Source of the DNA: Sphingomonas sp. SORGH_AS_0879
GTDB lineage: Bacteria; Pseudomonadota; Alphaproteobacteria; Sphingomonadales; Sphingomonadaceae
NCBI RefSeq assembly: GCF_030819175.1
Contig: NZ_JAUTBJ010000002.1
Coordinates: forward strand, 72,001 to 136,000
Length of the DNA stretch: 64,000 bases
Reading direction: 5' to 3'
Positions 36,954 to 46,754 of the stretch are shown here, piece by piece; the stretch's first letter is position 1; each line of letters opens with the position of its first letter. Below the pieces are notes generated by a model. The model was given only the letters and a program-made list of their open reading frames with translations. It was not told the DNA's origin and made no database searches. The translations under genes and the position numbers were made by a program.

Positions 36954-38110
36954 GGTTCGGCCCTGAGGAAACCGTCGATCACCCGGTTCATCTCCGGCGC
37001 TTCGAGCAGGAAGGCGTCATGGCCGTAAGGGCTGGACAATTCCACGAAACTCGCCGCCGCCCCCGCCGCGTTGAGCGCCTGCACGACGGCGCGCGACTCG
37101 GAGGTGGGATAGAGCCAGTCGGTGTCGAAGCTGACCAGACAGAAGCGCGTACGCGTCCCCCGGAAGGCATTGGCGAGCAGCCCGCCATGCTCCTCGGCCA
37201 GGTCGAAATAATCGAGCGCGCGGGTGATGTAGAGATAGGAATTGGCGTCGAACCGGTCGACGAAGCTCAGTCCCTGATGGCGGAGATAGCTTTCGACCTG
37301 GAAATCGGCGTCGAAGCCGAAGCTCTTGGCCCCGTCCGGCCGGTCGGGTCGTGCCTGGAGGCGACGCCCGAATTTCTCGGTCAGGCCAGCCTCGGACAGA
37401 TAGGTGATGTGCGCCGCCATCCGCGCGACCGCCAGACCGGCGGCGGGCGGGTCGTTGGCTTCGTAATAGGCCCCGCCGCGCCATTTGGGGTCGGCCATGA
37501 TCGCCTGTCGCCCGACTTCGTGAAAGGCGATGTTCTGCGCCGAGTGCCGCGCGGTGGAGGCGACCATGACGCAGGCGCGCACCCGCTCGGGGAAGGTTGC
37601 GGCCCAGCTCAGCGCCTGCATCCCCCCCATCGAGCCGCCGACCACCGCCTTCAACCGGCCGACGCCCAGATGGTCGAGCAGCATCGCCTGCGCACGCACC
37701 ATGTCGCGGATGGTGATGACCGGGAAGCGCATGCCCCAGGGCTCGTTCGTCGAGGGGTCGGTGGTCGCGGGGCCCGACGATCCCATGCAGCTGCCGATGA
37801 CGTTGGAGCAGATGATGAAATGCCGCGCCGGATCGATCGGCTTGCCCTCGCCCACCAGGCGGGTCCACCAGCCGGGCTTGCCGGTGCGGGGATGGGGCGA
37901 GGCGACATGCTGGTCGCCGGTCAGCGCATGGCAGATCAGGATGGCGTTCGAGCCATCGGCGTTCAGCGTGCCATAGGTTTCGTACCCGATCTCGACCGGC
38001 GACAGCAGGCCACCGCCGTCCAGCCGGAGCGGCCCGGGCAGGACGACATGCCGCGACAGACCGAAACGCTGGTCGTCGCCAAGGGATTGCGCGGAAACGG
38101 AAGCGGCCAT
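36950..38110 (-). CDS. metX: Homoserine O-acyltransferase MetX
   Basis: Acylates homoserine at the first committed step of methionine synthesis; alphaproteobacterial enzymes use acetyl- or succinyl-CoA. 386 residues, alpha/beta-hydrolase fold with [32 protein letters not shown], the nucleophile elbow [12 protein letters not shown], and acid/His residues late in the chain ([17 protein letters not shown]). The ATG at 38110 precedes the conserved start; the frame is open further upstream into hisC territory, which is shadow. Only about 50 bases separate it from the divergent hisC, so no room for a SAM-II riboswitch is seen. Confidence 0.94.
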   Translation of the reverse strand: MAASVSAQSLGDDQRFGLSRHVVLPGPLRLDGGGLLSPVEIGYETYGTLNADGSNAILICHALTGDQHVASPHPRTGKPGWWTRLVGEGKPIDPARHFIICSNVIGSCMGSSGPATTDPSTNEPWGMRFPVITIRDMVRAQAMLLDHLGVGRLKAVVGGSMGGMQALSWAATFPERVRACVMVASTARHSAQNIAFHEVGRQAIMADPKWRGGAYYEANDPPAAGLAVARMAAHITYLSEAGLTEKFGRRLQARPDRPDGAKSFGFDADFQVESYLRHQGLSFVDRFDANSYLYITRALDYFDLAEEHGGLLANAFRGTRTRFCLVSFDTDWLYPTSESRAVVQALNAAGAAASFVELSSPYGHDAFLLEAPEMNRVIDGFLRAEP

Positions 38111-38162
38111 GGAGCGATATCCGCTAGGCCGCGATGCTTGGCAACGCAAGGGCGAGGCCGCT

Positions 38163-39281
38163 ATGGCGGGTCGCATGACCGATCTTACCGCCCCCGAACC
38201 GATTTCCTGGGTCAAGGCCATCGCGCCCTATGTCCCCGGCCGCGCGACGACCGATGACGGGCGCACGGTCGCCAAACTCTCGTCCAACGAGAATCCGCTG
38301 GGGACGAGCGAAAAGGCGCGCGCCGCCTTCGCCGCCGCCGCCGCCAAGCTGGAGCGTTACCCGGACGCGGGCGCGACCGCGCTCCGCGAGGCGATCGGCG
38401 AAGTGCATGGGTTGGACCCGGCGCGGATCATCTATGGCACCGGTTCGGACGAGATCCTGCACCTGGCGGCGGGCGCGTTCGCGGGGCCGGGGGATGAGAT
38501 CATCCATGTCCGCTACGGCTTTGCGGTCTATGAGATCGCCACCCGCCGCGTCGGTGCGGAGCCGGTGGTGGTCGCCGATCACGACTATGCCACCGATGTC
38601 GATGCTATCCTGGCGGCGGTGACGGAGAAGACCAAAGTCGTCTTCGTGGCCAATCCCAACAATCCCACCGGCACCTATGCGGGCGCGGGCGAGATCGCGC
38701 GGCTGCACGCCGGTTTGCCGCCGCATGTCCTGCTGGTACTGGACCAGGCCTATGCCGAATATCTGGCGGAAGGCGAGGATGACGGCGGGATGACGCTGGC
38801 CGAGCGCGCGTCCAACGTGCTGGTGTCGCGTACCTTCTCCAAGATTCATGGCCTCGCCGCCGAGCGGATCGGCTGGGGCTATGCCGCTGCCCCGATCATC
38901 GACGCGCTGCACCGCATCCGCGCGCCGTTCAACGTCACCATCGCAGGCCAGAATGCGGCGATCGAGGCGATCCACGACCGCGCCTTTGTCGAGGCGTCGC
39001 GCGCGCATAATGCCAAGTGGCTCGGCTGGTTCGAGGAACAGATCGCGTCGCTGGGCAATGCGGGCCTGCGCTGCGTACCGTCCAAGGCGAATTTCTCGCT
39101 GGTGCTGTTCGAAGGCGAACTGACCGCCGAGCGGGCCTATCATGGGCTGATGGACGCAGGCTATATCGTCCGTTGGCTGCCCAGCCAGGGGCTGGGCCAT
39201 GCCTTACGCATCACCATCGGCACCGAGGATGAGGTGAAGGGCGTCGTCGCCGCGCTCCGTGCGATGGTGGCGGCCGACTGA
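38163..39281 (+). CDS. hisC: Histidinol-phosphate aminotransferase
   Basis: A 372-residue class I/II PLP enzyme for histidine synthesis that often doubles as an aromatic aminotransferase. It shows the [12 protein letters not shown] motif, [23 protein letters not shown], and the PLP lysine in [17 protein letters not shown]. Starts at 38163 (GGCGAGG upstream) or 38175 are possible. It overlaps tyrA by one base; the hisC-tyrA pairing, common in alphaproteobacteria, suggests it supplies the aromatic transamination step as well. Confidence 0.94.
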   Translation: MAGRMTDLTAPEPISWVKAIAPYVPGRATTDDGRTVAKLSSNENPLGTSEKARAAFAAAAAKLERYPDAGATALREAIGEVHGLDPARIIYGTGSDEILHLAAGAFAGPGDEIIHVRYGFAVYEIATRRVGAEPVVVADHDYATDVDAILAAVTEKTKVVFVANPNNPTGTYAGAGEIARLHAGLPPHVLLVLDQAYAEYLAEGEDDGGMTLAERASNVLVSRTFSKIHGLAAERIGWGYAAAPIIDALHRIRAPFNVTIAGQNAAIEAIHDRAFVEASRAHNAKWLGWFEEQIASLGNAGLRCVPSKANFSLVLFEGELTAERAYHGLMDAGYIVRWLPSQGLGHALRITIGTEDEVKGVVAALRAMVAAD

Positions 39282-40192
39282 TGCTGCCCTTCGCGCGGAT
39301 CACCATCATCGGCCTGGGGCTGATCGGTTCCTCGGTCGCGCGGGCGACGCGCAAGGCGATGCCGACCGCGCGGATCACCGCCTATGACGCCGACCCGCAG
39401 GTGCGCGAGACGGTGCGCGCGCTCGACCTCGCCGACGATGTCGCGGATACGGCGGGCGCGAGCGTGATCGACGCCGACTTCGTGATCCTGTGCGTGCCGG
39501 TCGGCGCGATGGGCGCGGTCGCCGCCGAGTTCGCCGACGACCTGCCCGAGGACGCGATCGTGTCGGACGTGGGAAGCAGCAAGACGGCCGTCCTCGCCGC
39601 GCTGACCGAAGCCCTGCCCGGCGCGACGATCATCCCGGCGCACCCCGTGGCGGGCACCGAGCGCAGCGGGCCGGAGGCGGGCTTTGCCACGCTGTTCCAG
39701 AAGCGCTGGTGCATCGTCACCCCGCCCGAGGGCGCGGACGAACTGGCGGTCGAGCGGGTCGCGGAGTTCTGGCGACGGCTGGGCGCGGATGTCGAGGTGA
39801 TGGCCCCCGACCATCACGACCGGGTGCTGGCGGTGACGAGCCATTTGCCGCACCTGATCGCCTACACCATCGTCGGCACCGCCAGCGACCTGGAGGAAGT
39901 GACCCAGTCCGAGGTCATCAAATATTCCGCCGGTGGCTTTCGCGACTTCACCCGCATCGCCGCGTCGGACCCGACCATGTGGCGCGACGTGTTCCTGACC
40001 AATCGCGAGGCGGTGCTGGAGATGCTCCAGCGCTTTTCCGAGGATCTCAGCCAGCTTCAGCGCGCGATCCGCTGGGGCAAGGGCGACGAGTTGTTCGACC
40101 TGTTCAGCCGCACCCGCGCCATCCGCCGCTCGATCATCGACCAAGGCCAGGACGATGCGAGAGAGGATTTCGGGCGGAGTCACGAAGCCTAA
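39281..40192 (+). CDS. tyrA: Prephenate/arogenate (cyclohexadienyl) dehydrogenase
   Basis: Oxidative decarboxylation of prephenate or arogenate in tyrosine synthesis. 303 residues; NAD(P)-binding ITIIGLGLIGSSVARATRK, then VSDVGSSKTAVL, PAHPVAGTERSGPEAG and the catalytic-histidine region SHLPHLIAYT, with GFRDFTRIAASDPTMWRDVF near the end. No chorismate mutase or ACT domain. Sphingomonad relatives are often called TyrC because they accept both substrates. It is coupled to hisC and followed by an R3 repeat that converges on plsC. Confidence 0.93.
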   Translation: MLPFARITIIGLGLIGSSVARATRKAMPTARITAYDADPQVRETVRALDLADDVADTAGASVIDADFVILCVPVGAMGAVAAEFADDLPEDAIVSDVGSSKTAVLAALTEALPGATIIPAHPVAGTERSGPEAGFATLFQKRWCIVTPPEGADELAVERVAEFWRRLGADVEVMAPDHHDRVLAVTSHLPHLIAYTIVGTASDLEEVTQSEVIKYSAGGFRDFTRIAASDPTMWRDVFLTNREAVLEMLQRFSEDLSQLQRAIRWGKGDELFDLFSRTRAIRRSIIDQGQDDAREDFGRSHEA

Positions 40193-40194
40193 CA

Positions 40195-40339
40195 ATCCTC
40201 CCCAAGCATAGCTTGGGGAGGGGGACCGCCCGGCGCAGCCGGGTGGTGGAGGGGCATGGCCACACAGGACGTCCCTCGTGGCACGCCCCCTCCACCACCC
40301 CCTATGAGCGCGGTCCCCCTCCCCGTGCCGGGGAGGATT
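40195..40339. repeat. R3 dispersed inverted repeat, copy a
   Basis: Starts ATCCTCCCCAAGC three bases after the tyrA stop and ends in GGGGAGGATT inside plsC. Inner parts read GGTGGTGGAGGGGCATGG and CCCCCTCCACCACCCCC. Other copies are at 51306 and 62536. It also encodes the last codons of plsC. Confidence 0.75.
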
Positions 40340-41015
40340 CCAGCGCATTCATTGCCGCGTGCACCCTGGCCTCCGCCTCCGCGCGGGGCAGGCCCGGCGG
40401 GATCATCTCGCCGAAGCGCAACGTCACCACGCCCGGTCGCTTCAATCCCTTGCGCGGCCAGACCAGCCCCGAATCGGTCGCCACCGGCACCACCGGCAGG
40501 TTGAGCATCCGGTAAAGCCCCGCGAAACCGGGTTTCAGCGGCGGCATCTCGCCCGGCTTCACGCGCGTGCCCTCGGGAAAGATCATGATCGCCCGCCCCT
40601 CATCCACCGCCACCCGCGCATCGCGCATCATCCCGCGCATCGCCTTGGCCGAGGCCGAACGATCGACGACGATCGCGCCGTACTTCCGCACCGCCCAGCC
40701 CCATAGGGGGATGTTGGCCAGTTCGCGCTTCAGCACCATGGCGGGCGCGCCCAGCATGCGCTGCAATTCCATCGTCTCGAACATCGCCTGGTGCTTGGCG
40801 GGATAGAGTACCGGGATCGTCGGCACCTGCCCCTCCACCACGACGCGGATGCCCAGGATCCACCGGGTGCAGATCCGGTGAAACCGCGTCCAGGCGGTCG
40901 CCCAGTGGATCACCGCGCGTCGACCGCCGACCGCGATCACCGGCGCGAGCAGCGCCATCACCGTCGACACCGGATAGAAAACGGCCACGAAGGCTATGTT
41001 GCGAAACAGGATCAC
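40302..41015 (-). CDS. plsC: 1-acyl-sn-glycerol-3-phosphate acyltransferase, PlsC-like
   Basis: Makes phosphatidic acid from lysophosphatidic acid at the inner membrane. 237 residues with an N-terminal hydrophobic anchor (IAFVAVFYPVSTVMALLAPV), acyltransferase motif I altered to AKHQAMFET (H-x4-E form, here HQAMFE), motif II-like GAIVVDRSASAKAMR and motif III MIFPEGTRVKPGE. The GTG at 41015 overlaps the upstream ydcF stop and is preferred over a TTG at 41033. The last dozen codons (SSPARGGGPRS) and the stop are inside the R3 repeat. Confidence 0.9.
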   Translation of the reverse strand: MILFRNIAFVAVFYPVSTVMALLAPVIAVGGRRAVIHWATAWTRFHRICTRWILGIRVVVEGQVPTIPVLYPAKHQAMFETMELQRMLGAPAMVLKRELANIPLWGWAVRKYGAIVVDRSASAKAMRGMMRDARVAVDEGRAIMIFPEGTRVKPGEMPPLKPGFAGLYRMLNLPVVPVATDSGLVWPRKGLKRPGVVTLRFGEMIPPGLPRAEAEARVHAAMNALESSPARGGGPRS

Positions 41016-41545
41016 GCCCCCACTCCCGTCCAAAGCGCGATTCGGCGCAGGATCAGCTTGTTATATTCGTTGATCAGGGTGCCCAGCCGCGGCTCGGACG
41101 GCACCCCGTCGCCCATCACCAGCACGTCGCGCCCCAGCGCCGCCGTCAATTCCATCTTCGCGCGCGGCAAATGCCAGTCGGAGGTGACGAGCCGGACCGT
41201 GCGATAGCGATGCTGGCGCACCCAGCCCGCCGTCTCCTCGGCATTGGAGCGGGTGTCGACCGCCTCTCCGCCCAGGTCGATGCAGCAGGAAAACAGCGCG
41301 GGCGAGGTGCGATAGGTGCGCGCCAGGTCGATCGGGCGCACGCCGGGCGCAACTCCGGTCACCAGCATCCGCTTGGCCTGATGCGCCTGGAGCAGCGCGA
41401 TGCCGCGATCGATCCGCCCCGGCCCGCCGGTCGGCACCACGATCGCGTCGGTGGTGTTGTGCTCCAGCGGGTGCGGCAGGGTCAGCATGAAGGCCGCGAA
41501 CCCCAGGCACCAGGCGAGCGCCGCCAATCCGATCAGCCGCAGCAT
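41012..41545 (-). CDS. YdcF/ElyC (DUF218) family protein
   Basis: 177 residues with an N-terminal membrane helix (LIGLAALAWCLGFAAFML) and a periplasmic DUF218 domain: DAIVVPTGGPGRIDRGIALL, MLVTGVAPG, and VTSDWHLPRAKMEL. E. coli ElyC affects envelope polysaccharide and peptidoglycan assembly, but the biochemical activity is unsettled. It overlaps ftsX by one base upstream and plsC downstream, so it is part of the ftsE-ftsX-ydcF-plsC chain. Confidence 0.85.
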   Translation of the reverse strand: MLRLIGLAALAWCLGFAAFMLTLPHPLEHNTTDAIVVPTGGPGRIDRGIALLQAHQAKRMLVTGVAPGVRPIDLARTYRTSPALFSCCIDLGGEAVDTRSNAEETAGWVRQHRYRTVRLVTSDWHLPRAKMELTAALGRDVLVMGDGVPSEPRLGTLINEYNKLILRRIALWTGVGA

Positions 41546-42444
41546 CAGAGCATCCGCCGCATCTGGGCCAGCACCGCCAGCCGCGCCGCGACCACCGCCA
41601 GCGCGACGAAGGCGAAGGGCAAGGCGATCAGCATCGCCACATCCCCGACGCCGAGCCGCATTCCGCCCAGCAATTCGGATTCCAGCGCCCCGATCTGGCG
41701 TGCGACGAGCAGGATGGCACCACCCGCGACCATGCTGCCCACCACCGCCCCGATCCCGGCATCCAGCGCGATCCGCCGCTGGAACAGTCGGGCGACCTGC
41801 CGGTCGGTCGCGCCCAGCATATGGATGACCTCGATCGTCGCGCGATGCGCCTCCAGTCCGGCCCGCGCCGCCAGCATGACCACCGCCGTGGTCGCGCCCA
41901 GCATCAACAGGATGATCGCCCCCGCCAGCCAGGCGGCGGTGTCGAGCAATCGCCCGACCGGGCCCAGCCAGGTCGCATGGGCATCGACCCGCGCCGCCGG
42001 GCTGGCGCGCATCACCGCCGCGCCGACGCGCGTAATGGCGGTCCCCGCATCGCTGGTCAGGTCGACATCGATCAGCGCGGGCACCGGCAGTCCGGCAGCC
42101 TCGGCATCCTTGCCCAGCCAGGGTTGCAGCATCCGCGCCAGATCGGCCTGCGGCACCGGGGTCGCGCGGACCACATCGGGCAGGGTGCGCAGGACCGCCA
42201 GCACGCGGGCCGCCGCCGCATCGCGCCGCTGCGTCTCACCCTCGACGATCTGGACGGTCAGCCGCCCCGCCATCTGCCGGTCGAGCGCGCCCGCCGCCCG
42301 CGCCGTCCCCAGCCCCGCCGCCCCGGCCAGCAGGGTGAGGAACAGCATGATCGCGATGACCCAGCTCATCACATGCGCGCCGCCGACATCGTCCAGCGCC
42401 CGCGCCTCCGCGCCCGTCGCCCGTGGCTTGCCGCCGCGCGTCAC
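41545..42444 (-). CDS. ftsX: Cell division ABC transporter permease FtsX
   Basis: The membrane partner of FtsE that regulates peptidoglycan hydrolases at the septum. 299 residues with four helices: VMSWVIAIMLFLTLLAGAAG first, a periplasmic domain of about 110 residues, then LAGAIILLMLGATTAVVMLA and two C-terminal helices. IEVIHMLGATDRQVARLF is the conserved cytosolic motif. Start is GTG at 42444, overlapping the ftsE stop by four bases. Confidence 0.92.
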   Translation of the reverse strand: MTRGGKPRATGAEARALDDVGGAHVMSWVIAIMLFLTLLAGAAGLGTARAAGALDRQMAGRLTVQIVEGETQRRDAAAARVLAVLRTLPDVVRATPVPQADLARMLQPWLGKDAEAAGLPVPALIDVDLTSDAGTAITRVGAAVMRASPAARVDAHATWLGPVGRLLDTAAWLAGAIILLMLGATTAVVMLAARAGLEAHRATIEVIHMLGATDRQVARLFQRRIALDAGIGAVVGSMVAGGAILLVARQIGALESELLGGMRLGVGDVAMLIALPFAFVALAVVAARLAVLAQMRRML

Positions 42445-43172
42445 AGGCCGCTCCGCACGATCGTCGAGGGCGGCGGCGGTGCCGGGGAGTCGGCTTCGGG
42501 CGGTTCGGGATCGACCAGCCGCCCCCCCTCCAGGTGCAGATGATGCGCCCCCGGCACCCGATCGATCAGATGCCAGTCATGCGTCGCCATCACCACTGTC
42601 GTCCCCAGCCGGTGGAGCGAGTTGAACAGGTGGATCAGCCGCTCCGCCATGACCGGGTCGACATTGCCCGTCGGCTCGTCGGCGACCAGCAGTTCAGGGC
42701 GCGCGATCACCGCGCGGGCGATCGCCACCCGCTGCTGCTCCCCGCCCGACAGCGTCGCGGGGCGCGCACCCGCGCGTTCGGACAGGCCGATCCAGGCCAG
42801 CATCTCGCGCACCGCGCGCGCGATCTCCGATTCGGCAATGCCTGCGACCCGCAGGGGCAGCGCGATATTGTCCGCCGCCGACAGATGCGGGATCAGGCGG
42901 AAATCCTGGAACACCACGCCGATCCGCCGCCGGAATCCAGGCAGCCGGTCGCGCGGCAGGATCACCGCATCCTCGCCGAACAGCCGGATGATTCCCCGAC
43001 TGGGACGCTGGGACAGATATAAAAGCCGCAACAGCGAGGTCTTGCCTGCGCCGCTGGCCCCGGTCAGGAAGTAAAACTGCCCCGACCGCAACGTGAAGCT
43101 GACGTCGCACAGGGTTTCCTCGCCCGCGCCATAGCGAAGGCCGACATTCTCGAACTGGACGATGTTCGCCAT
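42441..43172 (-). CDS. ftsE: Cell division ATP-binding protein FtsE
   Basis: ABC ATPase of the FtsEX complex. 243 residues: Walker [16 protein letters not shown] loop [20 protein letters not shown], signature [16 protein letters not shown], Walker [15 protein letters not shown] and H-loop ATHDWHLI. The C-terminus carries a Pro-rich tail of about 20 residues ([17 protein letters not shown]). The ATG at 43172 has AAGG nearby; the longer open frame is not conserved sequence. It is divergent from the zinc-ribbon gene at 43316. Confidence 0.95.
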   Translation of the reverse strand: MANIVQFENVGLRYGAGEETLCDVSFTLRSGQFYFLTGASGAGKTSLLRLLYLSQRPSRGIIRLFGEDAVILPRDRLPGFRRRIGVVFQDFRLIPHLSAADNIALPLRVAGIAESEIARAVREMLAWIGLSERAGARPATLSGGEQQRVAIARAVIARPELLVADEPTGNVDPVMAERLIHLFNSLHRLGTTVVMATHDWHLIDRVPGAHHLHLEGGRLVDPEPPEADSPAPPPPSTIVRSGL

Positions 43173-43315
43173 GCTGGCATGGCCTTGGCATGGCCCGCCC
43201 CGCGCTTCAAGCTTGCCACGCATATGGGCGGCGTGCTTACTGGCCTTTCGGGGGGCCTGATCAGGATGGCCTGTCCGTCTGTCGATCCGTCCTGTCCGTT
43301 GAAGTGCCCGCCCGC

Positions 43316-44044
43316 ATGATCCTCGAATGTCCCGAGTGCCGCACCCGCTATCTGGTGCCCGACAGCGCGATCGGGCTGGAGGGGCGGACCGTGCGCTGCG
43401 CCAATTGCCGGCATAGCTGGTTCCAATCGCCGCCCGAGCCCGAACTGCCCCCGCCGCCGGTCGCGACGCCCCAGCAGGAGGATCTGTTTCCGGAGAGCGT
43501 CCCCGAAACGCCGCCGCCGCCTCCATCGGTCATCGTGCCGCCCCCGGCCCCGCCGATCCTGTCGCAGGACGAGGCCGGGTTCGACGCCTTCGCGCACCGC
43601 CCGCCCTTCCGCGCGCGGCGCAACCCGGTGCGGCGCTGGACCATCGGCGCGATCGCGGCGGGCCTGTTGATGCTGATTGCGACGGCGGCGATCCTGTGGA
43701 CCGGCATGCCGGGCATCGGCGGCTGGCTGGGCCTGGGCAGCACGGAGTCGGCGCTGGAACTCCGCTCCAACCCGATCGAGCGGCGCGAGTTGGAAAACGG
43801 CTCGGAACTCTTCGCCATCTCGGGCCAGATCATCAATCCGTCCTCGACGCAGCAGAGGGTGCCCGACCTGCGCGCCGAGCTGAAGGACGCGCAGGGCCGC
43901 GTCGTCTTTTCCTGGGCCATCGCGCCGCAGCAGCGGACCTTGGGGCCGGGTGCATCGATGGACTTCAACTCGGCCAAGCTCGACGTGCCGCCCAGCTCCA
44001 AACGGCTGGACCTGAGCTTCGCGGGCGAGGGCAGCGGGAACTGA
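43316..44044 (+). CDS. MJ0042-type zinc-ribbon membrane protein
   Basis: 242 residues. The N-terminal zinc ribbon has CPEC (C5, C8) and CANC (C28, C31), a Pro-rich linker follows (about 42-85), then one transmembrane helix ([20 protein letters not shown]) and a periplasmic DUF3426-like domain ([40 protein letters not shown]). This architecture is common in alphaproteobacteria, often beside ftsE, as here. Function unknown; an envelope or division role is only suggested by position. Confidence 0.87.
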   Translation: MILECPECRTRYLVPDSAIGLEGRTVRCANCRHSWFQSPPEPELPPPPVATPQQEDLFPESVPETPPPPPSVIVPPPAPPILSQDEAGFDAFAHRPPFRARRNPVRRWTIGAIAAGLLMLIATAAILWTGMPGIGGWLGLGSTESALELRSNPIERRELENGSELFAISGQIINPSSTQQRVPDLRAELKDAQGRVVFSWAIAPQQRTLGPGASMDFNSAKLDVPPSSKRLDLSFAGEGSGN

Positions 44045-44059
44045 CAGGCGGGCGTAGCG

Positions 44060-44151
44060 TGGCCTTCGACTTCGCTCAGGCTGAACGGAGCGAGGGTTAC
44101 TTGGCGCTATTTCCCCACCCCCGTTCCGCCTGAGCGAAGTCGAAGGCCACG
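44060..44151. repeat. R1 dispersed inverted repeat, copy f
   Basis: Arms GTGGCCTTCGACTTCGCTCA with GGCTGAACGG and CCGTTCCGCCTGAGCGAAG with TCGAAGGCCAC, with about 30 bases between. Its right end touches the stop codon of the MATE gene (44152-44154). Confidence 0.75.
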
Positions 44152-45507
44152 CTACTCACGCAATCGCCGCGCGATGATCGCGAACCGCGCACCGTGGAGC
44201 AGCGCGGCGATCAGCATGCCCACACCCGAGGCGATGGCCAGCCCCTGCGCGCCCCAGCCATGCGCGACCAGCCACCATCCCGCGCCGCCCGTGACGATGA
44301 AATAGGCGATGATGCTGTTGATCCCCGCCGCCACCTGATCCCCCAGCGAGCGTAGCGCATAGACCAGCACCACCTGCACCCCGTCGAACAGGATGAACGG
44401 GGCCCAGATCAGCAGCATCGCGACCGCGACGACGTGGGCATCGGCCTGGGCGGGGAACAGGCCGACCAGCGGCCCCGCCCCGACCAGCAGCGCCACACCG
44501 CACGCCCCCATGGCCAGTGCGGCAAGCGCGACCGCCATCAGGGCGCGCGGGATCGCCGCCGACGCCGTGCCTTCGCCCACCGCATTGCCCGCGCGCACCC
44601 CCGCCGCCGATCCCAGGCCGAGCGCCAGCGCGAAGGTGACGTTATGGACCGAGAAGACGATCTGGAATGCATGCGCGGTCGCATCGCCCAGCCGCGTCGA
44701 CAGCGCGATCAGGATGGCGAACCCGGCCAGTTCCAATCCCGAGGCGATGGCGGGGACGAAGCCGAACCGCGCCAACTCCACCGCGCCCGCCAGCGTCGGG
44801 ACCCAGGAGGCCCGGTCCATCCGCCGCACGCCTCGCAAGCCGCCGCGCGGCAGGGTCATGGCGCTCGCCACCATCGCCACCGCGCCCAGTGCCGAGGCGA
44901 TCACCGTCGCCAGCGCCGCCCCGACCGCACCCAGCGCCGGAAAGCCCAGTTCCCCACCCGCCAGCGCCCAGGCCAGCACCGCATTGATCGGCAGGATCGA
45001 CAGATTGACCATCGTCACCCGGCGCGGGCGGCTGATCCCCTCCAGAAAGAAGCTCGCCGCGACCAGCACCAATTGGAACGGATAGCCCAGCGCCATCACT
45101 GCCACGACCCGCGCGCCCGGCTCGACCAGCGCGGGGGCGACCCCGATCCCACGCAACAGGCTCGCCCCGCCCAGCCCCAGGATCAGCATCGCGGCGACGC
45201 CCAGGATCAGGCCGAGCACCAGCCCGTCACGCAGCGCCTGCCCCGTTGCGGGCAGGTCACCCGCGCCATCGGCGCGCGAGGCGCGGACCAGCACGCCCGA
45301 CAGCCAGGCCAGACCGGTGACGATCGCGACATAGGTCAGCGACCGGCTGGCCGAGAGCGCGGCGACCTCATGCTCGCCGACGCGGCCGACCACCACGACA
45401 TCGGTGACGTGCAGGATGGTCCAGTTCAGGCTGGTCAGCATCACCGGCCAGGCCAGCCCGAGCAGACGGCGCGCCTCGGCACGATCGGGGCGGAGGATGG
45501 TCGTCAT
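44152..45507 (-). CDS. MATE-family multidrug/Na+ (or H+) antiporter
   Basis: 451 residues with about twelve hydrophobic segments in two MatE repeats. It begins RRLLGLAWPVMLTSLNWTIL, then VVVVGRVGEHEVAALSASRS, the usual first-repeat motif, and later LGLGSAAGVRAGNAVGEGTA at the second repeat. It most resembles the NorM/DinF group. Substrates are unknown. It converges on the zinc-ribbon gene through R1. Confidence 0.9.
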   Translation of the reverse strand: MTTILRPDRAEARRLLGLAWPVMLTSLNWTILHVTDVVVVGRVGEHEVAALSASRSLTYVAIVTGLAWLSGVLVRASRADGAGDLPATGQALRDGLVLGLILGVAAMLILGLGGASLLRGIGVAPALVEPGARVVAVMALGYPFQLVLVAASFFLEGISRPRRVTMVNLSILPINAVLAWALAGGELGFPALGAVGAALATVIASALGAVAMVASAMTLPRGGLRGVRRMDRASWVPTLAGAVELARFGFVPAIASGLELAGFAILIALSTRLGDATAHAFQIVFSVHNVTFALALGLGSAAGVRAGNAVGEGTASAAIPRALMAVALAALAMGACGVALLVGAGPLVGLFPAQADAHVVAVAMLLIWAPFILFDGVQVVLVYALRSLGDQVAAGINSIIAYFIVTGGAGWWLVAHGWGAQGLAIASGVGMLIAALLHGARFAIIARRLRE

Positions 45508-45658
45508 CCGTCCTCCCTATGCGCGATGCGGGTCCGGCGAAAGTCATCGAATATCGCCGACGCCATGCGCTCGCACGAAAGCCATTGCGCTACCCGTATC
45601 GCTTTGCTAGGGGCACCCGCCTACCAGCCCTCCGGCTTGCCGGTGGTGACTATCGAGT

Positions 45659-45745
45659 GCGGTCGTGGCGGAATTGGTAGACGCGCAACGTTGAGGTCGT
45701 TGTGGCCGAAAGGCCGTGGAAGTTCGAGTCTTCTCGACCGCACCA
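45659..45745 (+). tRNA. tRNA-Leu (anticodon GAG)
   Basis: 87 bases including an encoded CCA. Acceptor arms GCGGTCG (45659-45665) and CGACCGC (45735-45741) pair fully, then A and CCA. The anticodon loop TTGAGGT between CAACG and CGTTG gives GAG, reading CUC/CUU. The long variable arm (TGGCCGAAAGGCCG) and the T loop GTTCGAGTC confirm a class II leucine tRNA. Confidence 0.96.
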
Positions 45746-45830
45746 GATTTTTCCCGAACATCGTGAAATGGGCCGATGGCCCGTTATGTCATGCCTGCGA
45801 AAGCCAGGGTTGACCATCGCACCGTGGCAT

Positions 45831-45975
45831 TTCCTCCCCTCGCCCCTCTCTGAGGGCAGAGGGTTGCGCAGATTTGGCCTTTGCGGGAGCAAAGGCTTAG
45901 TCGAAGCTGGGTGAGGGGTGAGCGCTCGATGAGCGCGCAAGCCTTTGGGCTCGCTCGACCCCTTACCCAAGCTAT
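45831..45975. repeat. R4 dispersed inverted repeat, copy c
   Basis: Begins TCCCCTCGCCCCTCTCTGAG with GGCAGAGGG, continues with GGGTGAGGGGTGAGCG, and ends CCCCTTACCCAAGC. Contains internal hairpins such as GCCTTTGCGGGAGCAAAGGC. It fills most of the 232-base gap between tRNA-Leu and the converging pilZ gene, with nothing else recognised there. Confidence 0.6.
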
Positions 45976-45977
45976 GC

Positions 45978-46586
45978 TCACCGCGCGGCGACGATCGCCG
46001 CCAGCGTGTCGATGGGCAGGGGCGAGACGAAGCGGAAGCCGAAGCGGCCGTCCTTTACCCAGCAGATCGTACCGAACAGCGCCGTCCCCATCGGGCGGAT
46101 GACGATATGCCCCGCCAGTCCGGGCTGAACCGGATCGTCGGCGACCAGCTTGGCGCCGCCGGCGGAGACGTCGATCAGTTCGCTGGCGAATTTCCGGTCG
46201 CCCAGCCGCACCTCGGCGGCCAGCGTCACCGGGAAGCGCGGCGGGCGGGGGATGGTCCCGTCCTCATTCTCCGACGAGAAGATGTTCTGATAGGGCTGGG
46301 GCGCATCGAACTGCACGCCCGCCTTCTTGCCCCGCACCCAGCGGACCGTGCCGGAGACGGGCGGCAGGCCGCGCACCTCGATACGGATCGCCTCGCCCAC
46401 CACGGGTACGTCGACGAATCGCGCCATCAGTCCATTGGCCGAAATATTATGGACCAGGCAGACGCCGGGCACGTCGCCGCACACCTTGCCCAGCAGAAGG
46501 ACGGCCGAATGCCGCTGGCCCGACCGACGTTCAGCCGACATGCTCTGCTGCTGTTCGATCTGTTCCATGCCCATCCTTTCCGCCAA
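45978..46586 (-). CDS. Tandem PilZ-domain protein
   Basis: 202 residues with two PilZ folds, the cyclic-di-GMP receptor domain. The second (about 112-200) has the full motif pair, RPPRFPV and IDVSAGGAKL. The first (about 15-105) has ERRSGQRHSA and HNISANGLMARF, with Asn in place of the usual Asp, so ligand binding there is less sure. No output domain, so it may act by protein contact. ATG codons at 46586 and 46568 are both possible. A diguanylate cyclase is encoded at 58.5 kb. Confidence 0.88.
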   Translation of the reverse strand: MAERMGMEQIEQQQSMSAERRSGQRHSAVLLLGKVCGDVPGVCLVHNISANGLMARFVDVPVVGEAIRIEVRGLPPVSGTVRWVRGKKAGVQFDAPQPYQNIFSSENEDGTIPRPPRFPVTLAAEVRLGDRKFASELIDVSAGGAKLVADDPVQPGLAGHIVIRPMGTALFGTICWVKDGRFGFRFVSPLPIDTLAAIVAAR

Positions 46587-46754
46587 TTACGCCCCCCTGA
46601 CGGAATTCGGCTTGGTTTGTCTATTAGCGTATCACGGACAAAAAATTAACAGCTTTGCGGGACCACGCCGATCTTTGGTTCATCACGCCGCAATATCGGG
46701 TCGGGCATCCCGCTTGTGGTCATGTCCAAAGCCCTGTAATTCGCGAGCCGTCCC

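Noticed and set aside
38111..38162. SAM-II riboswitch ahead of metX
   Set aside because: Only about 50 bases separate metX and hisC, and I cannot see the conserved SAM-II pseudoknot sequence.
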